Positions 1-10,100 of a stretch of 64,000 nucleotides of DNA are shown here, piece after piece (position 1 is the first letter of the stretch; each line of letters starts with the position of its first letter). The DNA lies in contig JAVYIG010000704.1 of NCBI GenBank assembly GCA_035222895.1, forward strand, positions 1 to 64,000, read 5' to 3'. A program made the position numbers and the translations under genes. Below the pieces are notes generated by a model that was not told the DNA's origin, did no database searches, and saw nothing but the letters and a program-made list of their open reading frames with translations. Source of the stretch: Strongylocentrotus droebachiensis (taxonomy: Eukaryota; Echinodermata; Echinoidea; Camarodonta; Strongylocentrotidae).

Positions 1-278
1 TGCACCGATCGGGACCCGGTGTCCCGAAATCGGCTCGCAGGATTTGTCACTTGCCTCAATAAAAAGCGCATATCATCAGTATGTCCCTTAAAAGTGACCT
101 TTTTTATCAGTCAAATAAATCAACACATGCATACCTCGGCACAGATTGGTATATTCTTTCATTTGACATTATTTTCATCCATGATTGGCGATGTTTAGTG
201 CCATTATCGTGCCTCTCAAAGTAAAAACCCGAGCAAAAATATAAAGACAACATTCGAGCCGCCATTTTTATTCATGCA
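1..278. other. Left-edge non-coding sequence
   Basis: Contains the hairpin at 4-32 (CCGATCGGGAC...GTCCCGAAATCGG) and otherwise plain AT-rich sequence. No gene was seen. Confidence -1.
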
Positions 279-1336
279 GATTGAATAAATCGGGTCAAAA
301 AATATGAATGTTAGAATAATAAAACGGCTTTCTAAAAAATTCTTCTTTACAACATACCAATCAAATAATTTGTTAAAGACAAATAAATATTTATCTCTTA
401 TTTTAAACATTGCATGCTTTTTTTTAAAAGATGAAAATTACTTGGTAATCACAAGAAGTTTCGATACTGTTGACGATACAGATAGCTGTTGCAAGGCAAG
501 TTCAGACTAGTCTCGGAAAATGCGCAGTGCTCCTCGTCGTTAGCTGTAAGGCGTGCCAGAACGAACCCAAACAAAGACGTGATCGTAACGAGAACAAATT
601 ATTAAAAACTATGAGAGCACAATTGGAAAGACAACTACTGCTCAAAATTACCATAATCAGATACATAACTTGGACAAAGAATACAATAATCGCCCAAGAA
701 ATGCCACAGAAATTGTGATAATCGAGGAGTAACTGGGTACATTTTTATCGCAAGGGGCCTGCTACAATACTCAAATCCTTTGTTATACTGCTTTTTATCG
801 TAGAGGGCGGTAATTGTTTTCGATCTAGCCTCATGTTCAATTTACACACGTGTAATTCGGAGTAGCAGGCCCATTCCGATAATGATTGTACCTATAGTAA
901 CTCCTTAAATATCACTATTTCTGTGGCTTTTCTTGGACAACTATTGTATTCTTCCTCCAAGTTATGTATCTGCGTACGATAATTTTGAGTAGTTGTCTTT
1001 CCAATTGTGCTCTCGTAGTTTTTAATGATTTTTTCTCGTTACAATCACGTCTTTGTTTGGGTTCGTTCTGGCACGCATTACAGCTACTGACGAGGAGCAC
1101 TGCGCATTTTTCCGAGACTAGTCTGAACTTGCCTTGCAACAGCTATCCATATCGAAACTTCTTGTGATTACCAAGTAATTTTCAGCTTTTAAAAGAAGCA
1201 TGCGTTTTTTATAATCAAAGAAAAAAAAGAATTGTCTTTTTAAAATTATTCGATCGGTATGTTGTAAAGAATTACTTTTTAGAAAGCCGTTTTATTATTC
1301 AAACATTAATGTTTCTTTCAACCTGATTTATTAATC
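279..1336. mobile_element. Foldback (long inverted-repeat) element
   Basis: Left arm 279-765 and right arm 862-1336 are inverted copies, with a 96-bp loop. Examples: AATAAAACGGCTTTCTAAAA at 317-336 against its complement near 1277-1297; GGGCCTGCTAC at 755-765 against GTAGCAGGCCC at 862-872. Each arm holds an ORF in the same relative frame (470-718 on +, 1139-915 on -) sharing ACQNEPKQRRD and RAQLERQLL. No known protein was recognised, so coding status is unsettled. Confidence -1.
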
Positions 1337-1559
1337 CTGCCGAGAGACCCGGCCAGTACAGTATAGCTGGCTAGCAGCTGGCAACAAGCTGAAAAGCATG
1401 GGGCGAACTGCTTTGCAATTTATATCAGCAGTTCGGATTGATTCAGGATGAGCTAGAATATGATTGGTAACAATTAAGTTTTAAGGTGGATTGATTTTAG
1501 TGGTGTGCAAAACTGCAATTTCTTTATTTTTTTCGGAGCGTCGGTTCTCAAAAAACGAA

Positions 1560-1592
1560 ACCGGGACCCGACGGCAATGGTCGGGTCCCGGT
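1560..1592. other. Perfect 13-bp GC-rich hairpin
   Basis: ACCGGGACCCGAC and GTCGGGTCCCGGT flank a 7-base loop. A second hairpin using the same CGGGACC word lies at 4-32. Both flank the foldback element. Confidence -1.
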
Positions 1593-2879
1593 GTGATCGA
1601 CCGTACCGACTCAAGCCTATATAATACAACTACGGACGACGCTACCGCAGTAATCATGTGCGTGCAACATACATGTACGTGAAATGGAAGCGTGAGGATA
1701 ACTTCGGTCTGTTACGCGAACGCTAGCGCGTGATGACCATGTAGCTATCAAGTTACTGGCTACCGTTAATCAAGTCCATTTGCTTACGTACAGTTGTCCA
1801 AAAGAAGACGTAGATGGCATTAACCAGTGTTTGCCAAGCTACACTCCTAGATACCAAACCATGAAATGAAGCCCTGAAGAAAATGCAGTAAAGCAATTTT
1901 ACTACTCTCGTCCATATTATACTAAAATGTTAACTCTTCAATGGGTTTGAGCTTGGTCCTAACTTCTAACGTCAAGTTTGACAAATGAAGTTAGATCTAA
2001 ATTGTCCCTTTGTTTAACTGGACTTTAGTCCTCAGGCCTGGTTAGAAAGCTGGTAAAACACAGGCCTTTGAGGCAATGAAAATATGAGAGAGAAAACACT
2101 ATATACTCTTATGTTATCTGAAGTAACGTTCAGCATTTAGTGGATAAGTGTCTATCCACTTCAGCATTTGAGAAAAAACATGAGGAGATTACAACAAATT
2201 CTTCCTCTACTTCCGTTACCTGTAGATCGAGGTAGTAGCATTATGCATACTCAAGAACTAAGTACACACACTTTTATTTAGAAATGATTTCATAAAGTAA
2301 TTTCTATAAATAGGATAGAACATATGGAAAGGCAGGGGGAAACTAAACTGCTGAAACAAAATGTCAACAGGATATCATATTCCTGCAAAAGAAATCTATA
2401 AATAATGAGATCAACATATGCATACGTTTCTTGAGGTAGCAATGTTCTACACTGACAAAAAAAGTCTGTCGCAAAATAACTTGTTTTTCTGTCAACACAC
2501 TGACACTGCACGTATACAATAAAGAAAATATCCCCAGGGCAGTTAAAACAATAGATTTTTATGTTCATTATATTTATCAAACAAATATTGATTAAACAAA
2601 CATTGCATGCAGGCTAGTGCAGACAAAACAAGTGATAAAACTACATCCATAGACTTGAAATGAAAAGAAGCAGGCACTATTTGATGTACGAGAAGAAGCT
2701 CTTTAATCCAGTGTTGTACTCCAGTCATATAAACAATACCTTTACCAGGTCTACCGACAACATACCTAACAGGAAACAAAACTAAATTTACTTTCTAATG
2801 TCTAAATGGCTAATATAGATAGGAGTCAGTTTGGTGATAGTACAGAGGTAGTATAACAAGATAGATTGGATGGATAGCA
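1593..2879. other. Non-coding, no feature recognised
   Basis: AT-rich sequence without splice-supported ORFs. An open stretch on the - strand at 2779-2543 is somewhat protein-like after an acceptor-like CCTGTTAG, but has no family match and no clear donor. Confidence -1.
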
Positions 2880-3109
2880 AATTTTTAGTGATTTGACAAC
2901 AAGTGCTTAATGGTCAATGGCAACTACACTGTACTCTTAAGTTTAGTCTGGTGTTTAGCACCCTCCCCAAATCCTTTACTGGCATGGAGCATACACCAGT
3001 GTATTGGAGTTACCACAGGGCCTAAAACACCGACTGATACTCATGATGTGAATAAACACCAACATTACACCTAAACCCAAGCTATTAAGGACACCATACT
3101 TACCACATG

Positions 3110-4591
3110 TATAAAAGAAACTGTGTATAAAAGAAACTGTACCGAGAAGGAGAAATGTCTCTAAAAATCTGGTGCCTTGGTGGACCAAAGAATGTACAGA
3201 GAAAATCAAAGAGAGAAATAGAATGTGTAATAAGATGTCATGGAAAATAACTTTTGAAAAGGTAGATGAGTACTTAAAAAAGAAAGCAGAAGCACAGCAT
3301 GTGCTCCGCCAAGCAGAACGAACAGTAAAACATAATACAATATTATAAATATGCTAAATTACACTCAGTACATTAAAAATATAATAACATAATGTAATAA
3401 GAAAATAAAATAAGAACAGTAAAACATAATAAAATATTATAATATGTTAAATTACACTCAGTACATTAAAAATATAATAACATAATGTAATAAGAAAATA
3501 AAATAAGAACAGTAAAACATAATACAATATTATAAATATGCTAAATTACACTCAGTACATTAAAAATATAATAACATAATGTAATAATAAAATAAAATAA
3601 GAACAGTAAAACATAATATAATATTATAATATGTTGAATTACACTCAGTACATTAAAAATATAATAACATAATGTAATAATAAAATAAAATAAGAACAGT
3701 AAAACATAATATAATATTATAATATGTTGAATTACACTCAGTACATTAAAAATATAATAACATAATGTAATAATAAAATAAAATAAGAACAGTAAAACAT
3801 AATATAATATTATAATATGTTGAATTACACTCAGTACATTAAAAATATAATAACATAATGTAATAATAAAATAAAATAAGAACAGTAAAACATAATATAA
3901 TATTATAATATGTTGAATTACACTCAGTACATTAACAATATAATAACATAATGTAATAATAAAATAAAATAAGAACAGTAAAACATAATATAATATTATA
4001 ATATGTTGAATTACACTCAGTACATTAAAAATATAATAACATAATGTAATAATAAAATAAAATAAGAACAGTAAAACATAATATAATATTATAATATGTT
4101 GAATTACACTCAGTACATTAAAAATATAATAACATAATGTAATAATAAAATAAAATAAGAACAGTAAAACATAATATAATATTATAATATGTTGAATTAC
4201 ACTCAGTACATTAAAAATATAATAACATAATGTAATAATAAAATAAAATAAGAAAAAGTAACAACAATGATAAATGGTATGATAAGATTATTGAATATAG
4301 AGGCTTGTGTAGGTACTATATCTTATATACATATTTATGTAGGGTGTGTACGGTATGTGATATAACAAATAATCTGCACGTACTGTTAAGAAACACTAAC
4401 AAAGCCCATGAATGTTTTGCTTATGATATTATTTTTCGATACTATTTTAAAAGATAGATAAATATAAAACGAAATAAATATATTTTTAAAAAATACAAAA
4501 ATGAGAGATATAACACGTAAAGTATTTTGGCGACAATAGTCAAATTACTGACTAATCGCCAATAACCCAAAACACAACAACAACAACATGT
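3110..4591 (+). mobile_element. Truncated/chimeric non-LTR retrotransposon insertion
   Basis: The insert interrupts the 2880-5870 repeat zone and is flanked by ACATGT (3105-3110 and 4586-4591), a candidate 6-bp target duplication. Its 3' end is CA-rich, ACAACAACAACAAC, a common LINE tail. The 5' part (about 3140-3348) is an open stretch with LVPWWTKECTEKIKERNRM and later HVLRQAER. This matches the linker between endonuclease and reverse transcriptase of Jockey/CR1-type LINE ORF2 proteins. No RT domain follows; instead there is a 93-bp satellite and about 330 bp of AT-rich sequence. Confidence -1.
3321..4253 (+). repeat. 93-bp AT-rich tandem satellite, ~10 copies
   Basis: The unit starts GAACAGTAAAACATAAT and recurs at 3321, 3415, 3508, 3602, 3695, 3788, 3881, 3974, 4067 and 4160 (period 93-94). 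Later copies are almost identical to each other; the first three differ slightly (GCTAAATT, TAAGAAAATA variants), which suggests expansion from the right. The first bases overlap the last codons of the LINE-like ORF. Confidence -1.
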
Positions 4592-5870
4592 CTGGTGTTA
4601 ACAAGCACCCTTCCTGGATCATGCGTGGCTTAGATAGCATACATTGATGCATTGCAACTATAAAGGCAGGCCATTATACACCAATCACTGATACTCATCT
4701 TTTTTAGAACAAACACAAAACACCATAAGTCTGGTGTTGACAAGCACCCTTTCCTAACCTTACGTGGCTTAGATAGCATGTAATATACATTTATGCATTG
4801 CAACTATAAAGGCTATTATACACCAATCATAGACACTCATCTTTTTTATACCTTAACATTACATTATTTTAACATTACACCTAATCTAAGCTTTGAAGTA
4901 CACCAAACTTACCACAAGTCTGGTGTTAACTAACACCATCTCCAAACCCTTAGTGGCATGGGTAGCAAATGATGGTGTCTTGCAAGTAACACAGGTCCTG
5001 ATACACCAATCCCCCAATCCCCAACTGTAGTCTTGTGCACCAGTTACTTCTGCTCCTGTAGTGTAAAAAGGGTGTGTAAAATTAACAAGTTTGCAAAATA
5101 TAATTTCACTGGGAGCCTACATGTGTAAGTAACTTTTTAGTGATTTGACAACAAGTGCTTAATGGTCAATGGCAACTACACTGTACTCTAAGTTTAGTCT
5201 GGTGTTTAGCACCCTCTCCAAATCCTTTACTGGCATGGAGCATACACCAGTGTATTGCAGTTACCACAGGGCCTAAAACACTGACTGATACTCATGATGT
5301 GAATAAACACCAACATTACACCTAAACCCGAGCTATTAAGGACACCATACTTACCACATGTCTGGTGTTAACAAGCACCCTTCCTGAATCATGCGTGGCT
5401 TTAGATAGCATACATTGATGCATTGCAACTATAAAGGCAGGCCATTATACACCAATCACTGATACTCATCTTTTTTAGAACAAACACAAAACACCATAAG
5501 TCTGGTGTTGACAAGCACCCTTTCCTAACCTTACGTGGCTTAGATAGCATACATTGATGCATTGCAAATATAAAGGCTATTATACACCAATCATAGACAC
5601 TCATCTTTTCTATAAAAACAAACACCAACATTACACCTAATCTAAGCTTTGAAGTACACCAAACTTACCACAAGTCTGGTGTTCACTAACACCCTCTCCA
5701 AACCCTTAGTGGCATGGGTAGCATACGATGGTGTCTTGCAGTTAACACAGGTCCTGATACACCAATCCCCAACTGTAGTCTTGTGCACCAGGTACTTCTG
5801 CTCCTGTAGTGTAAAAAGGGTGTGTAAAATTAACAAGTTTGCAAAATATAATTTCACTGGGAGCCTAGGT

Positions 5871-6342
5871 AGAAGAACTTTGGTGATTTTTTTTTTCTTT
5901 CTTTCTGGTATGATATAATGACTTTGGGTATGCGCCGCCCTCTTGTGGCCAAGAGAGGAAAACTGTATTTTTTAATTGTTGTAAGAAGTAGTGAAGCAGT
6001 AGAGAGCAGGAAATTGTATGTTTTCACCATGACCTCATTGGTTCTAGGATACAGGGTTTATATCATAACTGAGTGCATTGGGTTAGTGGGATAGTCCAAC
6101 AACTTGATGCAATATATTTCATTTGATGGGCTCTAGACGTTTATGATCTTGTGGCATTTTTCAGGACATTTTTTATATCCAAGAAGAAGCGACCGGAAGA
6201 CCAACAGGACTGCCTTTTCTTCTGTATATTGTTGATGTTGATAAAGTAGCCAGAAATTCACTTCTTATTCTCACCAAGTGAAATTTTGTCTTTGAAGCAT
6301 TTTCAGGGGTTTTCTTATTAAACCTTTGGGAGTCAAAGAGGT
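5871..6342. other. Non-coding, no feature recognised
   Basis: Probably upstream intron or flank of the AKT1S1-like gene. An acceptor-like TTTTTCAG near 6160 has no convincing downstream ORF. Confidence -1.
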
Positions 6343-6700
6343 GGAGGTGTCGTGGTCGAGTGGATAAGTCACCGGACTGTGTGGATCACAAGGTCCGCGG
6401 TTCAAGTCCCGCCGCGGCACTAATGTCCTTTGGCAAGACATTGATCTACATTTGCCACTCTCCACCCAGGTGTTAAAATGGGTACCCGGTAGGATGCGAA
6501 AGCTAATGTGGTTTGATTAGCAAGTGGCGCTTGTAAAATGGCGACCGGCTGGAATGCTCCCCAGGGAGTGGAGAATGTGCATACCTTGTGTGCGGGTAAG
6601 CCTGAATCCGATGACCGGGGTAATAATATGTTGTAAAGCGCTGTGATACACATGTATGTCTGTAAGAGCGCTATATAAATGCCAATATTATTATTATTAT
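6343..6700 (+). mobile_element. tRNA-derived SINE, family 1, full length
   Basis: Head contains A-box-like TGGTCGAGTGGATAAG and B-box-like GGTTCAAGTCC, then a body with CCTTTGGCAAGACATTGAT and GATGACCGGGGTAATAATA, the end-word AGCGCTATATAAATGCC and an (ATT)n tail. It lacks tRNA structure beyond the head and is repeated in the window, so it is a SINE rather than a tRNA gene. Confidence -1.
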
Positions 6701-6808
6701 CCTACTAAAAGGGGATTGCCTTCGATGAGAAATTCCTGTCAAGAATAATTAACAGATTTAAACAAGACTTACCTCAAAAAGTGTGCTTTATAAATAGGTT
6801 GTCATCGT

Positions 6809-7087
6809 AGAGGTGTCGTGGTCTAGTGGATACGTCACCGGACTGTAGACCACAAGGACCGCAGTTCGAGTCCCGCCATGGCACTAATGTCCTTTGGCAA
6901 GACATTGATTTAAATTTGCCACACTCGACCCAGGTGATGTAAATGGGTACCTGGCAGGAATTACTTCCTTAAATGCTAGAGCGCCGTATTGGAAACCATG
7001 CTGAAGCCAGGGTAATAATCGGAAGCACCAGGACTGTCAAGTCTGACAGATACGAGTGCTATACAAAAACCCAATATTATTATTATT
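6809..7087 (+). mobile_element. tRNA-derived SINE, family 1, internally shortened
   Basis: Same head as the copy at 6343 (GTGTCGTGGTCTAGTGGATA). The (ATT)n tail ends about 18 bases before the AKT1S1-like splice acceptor at 7106. Confidence -1.
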
Positions 7088-7106
7088 TTTTATCGTTTCA
7101 TTACAG

Positions 7107-10100
7107 TGTCATCTTGAATGCCGAAGAGAGGAGCCTGGAAGATTCGTTATCGGATGCCATGTTGGATAATACCCTAACCCCACCCACCACGCCAATTACA
7201 AGACCTGGGACTGTACAAACCAGATGTGAGTGATTATATCATGAAATGAAGTACTTTGGAAAGAGAAACATCCACTAAATTTTTTAGTGGTCGAGTTGTT
7301 AAAATTTAAGTTGTAGAAAACAAATCGATTACAAGATGAAATTATGAAATTCATGGAAATTTCTGGTGTAACAGTATTCTCAGATTCATCAACACTTTGG
7401 GGACACAAATTTAATTATTTGTATTGCCTTGGGTAAAAATTTGGCTAAGAACCTGAGGGTGTGGTTATATTACCATGCGCAATATAGTTTCTGCATTTTT
7501 TGTTTATCTAGTAAATGTTTTTTAATTTATATATTTATTTTTGTTTATCTCTCATTAAGCTTGCAGCAGTAGTTGCAGTTTAACTTGCTTATTATTTTCT
7601 TATTGTTTAGTCTCTTTATATGTTTTATTGTTAATATGTGCTGATTTTTGTGTGATTTATTTTAGTTGCAGCATCAGATAAACTTGCCTCATCTGTACCA
7701 GCGTCGAGTGCCCCTATCAGAAACTTTGGTCCGTCCATGCCCATTAAGAGCAGACCTATCCCACAACAAGCTCGCAGAGTGCAGGTATGATCAAGATACT
7801 TTAGTTATGATGATGATAATTGTGTTGATGACAGTCACTTGATGATTGTGCTTAGTTGGTGTTGGTGGTGCTGATGGTGATGATGATGGTGGTGGTGATG
7901 AGTGTGGAGTTAGATGATGATGATGATGATAATCGATGACCTGTCGGAAACTTTGGTATATCCATGCCTAAGAGTAGACCCATCCCACAACAAGCTCGGA
8001 GAGTGCAGGTATGATCAAGATACTTTAGTTATGATGATTATAATCGTGTTGATGACAGTCACTTGATGATTGTGCTTAGTTGGTGTTGGTGGTGCTGATG
8101 GTGATGATGATGGTGGTGGTGATGAGTGTGGAGTTAGATGATGATGATGATAATCGATGACCTGTCGGAAACTTCGGTTCATCCATGCCTAAGTGTAGAC
8201 CTATCCCCCAACAAGCTCGTAGAGTAAAGGTATGATCACGATACTTTGATGATGATGATAATTGTGTTGATGACAGTGATTGTGATGATTTGGTGTTGGT
8301 GATGATGATGATAGTGGTGATGATGTGTAGGTAATGATGATAATAATGATGATGTCGGTGGTGGTGGTGGTGGTGGTGATGGTGATGATGATCGATGATC
8401 TGTCAGTAACTTCGGTTCATCCATGCGTAAGAGCAGACCTATCCCACAACAAGCTCGTAGAGTGCAGGTATGATCAAGATACTGTGGTGGTGAAGGTGAT
8501 GATGAATGATGACAGTGATTTTGATGATTTGGTGGTGATAATGATGATGGTGGTGATGATGTGGAGGTGATGATGGTAATGATGATTATGTCAGTGGTGA
8601 TGATGATGATCGATGATCTGTCTGTTACTTCAGTACGTCCATGCCTAAGAACAGACCCATCCCACAACAAGCTCGTAGAGTGCAGGTATGATCCAGATAC
8701 TTTAGTTATGATGCTAATTGTGTTGATGACAGTGATTGTGATGATTTGGTGGTGATGATGATGATGATGATGATGGGGATGAGTGTGGAGTTGATGATGA
8801 TGATATAGTTGTGTTAATGACAGTGACTGTGATGATTGTGCTGAGTTGGTGGTGGTGGCGGTGGCGATGGCGATGGCGAGCGATGATGATGACGACGACA
8901 GTGGTGTATTGATGATAAGTATGATAATGGTGGTGGGGTTGGTGATGGTGGTGATGGTGATGAGGATGATGCTGGAGGTGGGGTTTGTGATGATTCTGCT
9001 GGGGGTGGGAAATTCTGATTTTGTTGGTTCATATACAGAAGTAGTAACAATATTGTCTATTTCATTATCTGTTTACAGCACAGCAGTGTTGCTAGATCCG
9101 TTCCCGCCCATTCTGCACACCGAGATATTACCAGAACCAGCTCAGATGCAGACAGTAAGTGTCTCCAAATTTCCTTGGTCATGGAGTAAAAAAAAAAACC
9201 CTTCCTGATCTTATTCATGGGAGTGACATAAAATTCTTTACTTGGCACAAAGATGGGGCATCTTCTAACGAATGTTCCATATCCATATCTCATAACTGTT
9301 TTGAAATTATCGCTAATTAATTATTTCATATTCCTATGATTTAGCACTGTGTACAAAGCATGTGGAGAAATGCCCATTTATTGTTGATTGATTTTCTTGT
9401 TTATTCAAGTTAAATAAACTTGATATAGTGTCTTTTTCATTTGGCTAATCCATTTAATTATTGTAAATTTGGTCTTCAAATGATATATGAAAGCTGGAGT
9501 TGACCTGTTAAATCTGATGTTATTTTGGTACGACACACATCTTTCATAAACCCAGCTCTAGTCGATACCACAGGCCTTATCAACGGTGAAATTAATAATG
9601 ATTTAACATTATCCAACTTATTTAAACATATTTGTGGCTTACACCCAGTAAATAAGATTGATTGATCGATCTGTATTGAAAAACAAGTCAGAAAAAATCT
9701 TGGAACCAGTGGGACTTGAACCTGCATCTACTGCTTACTGGGTGTAAGCCACAAATATGTTTAAATAATTGAAATTTCTCCCAGGAAGCATTACATTTAT
9801 AAAATTATCCAACTTGTTTTGTTTTTTCAGCCATGTTTGATCTGGAAGGATTTACCCAGGATGAAGAGCCATTCTTTGAATCGGATGAAAGCAGTACAGA
9901 TGGTAAGAATCATATTCATCATGACCCCCCCCCCCCTTCCCCTTAGTACAATTTTCCCCCTTTTCCACATCATTTCTGAAGTAGGCTTAAAGCGAATCTT
10001 GAGCTCTGGTATTGCAATCGTTTTTTGAGAGAAAATTGCTACGATTTATTCTGGATTGTATATCCTGCAGTAGATTGGTTGTTTGAACTAGTGAGATAAA

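Larger units (their letters stand above)
2880..5870 (+). repeat. Zone of eight degenerate ~140-190 bp repeats
   Basis: Units share TCTGGTGTT...CACCCTTTCC...GCATTGCAACTATAAAGG...ACACCAATCA and begin at 2947, 4591, 4730, 4919, 5198, 5361, 5501 and 5675. Higher-order copies are evident: 2881-3110 matches 5132-5360, and 4588-4680 matches 5359-5455. The retro-insert at 3111-4591 splits one unit. ORFs in this zone are not coding. Confidence -1.

Noticed and set aside
2543..2779. Possible - strand exon (RYVVGRPGKGIVYMTGVQ)
   Set aside because: Somewhat protein-like with an acceptor-like start, but no donor in phase, no partner exons and no family recognised.
3321..4253. CRISPR array
   Set aside because: Long identical 93-bp units without unique spacers in a eukaryotic genome; it is a satellite.
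6343..6430. tRNA gene
   Set aside because: A/B boxes are present, but the unit continues into a repeated body with an (ATT)n tail and occurs several times; it is a SINE head.
7940..8685. Cassette exons encoding repeated SRPIPQQARRVQ
   Set aside because: Each copy has an in-frame TGA directly upstream and no acceptor, so they are pseudo-exons with donors only.
8236..9208. Several 78-144 codon ORFs on both strands (His/Ser/Pro- or Met/Val-rich)
   Set aside because: They follow the GAT/GGT minisatellite in the AKT1S1-like intron and conflict with the supported exon frame.
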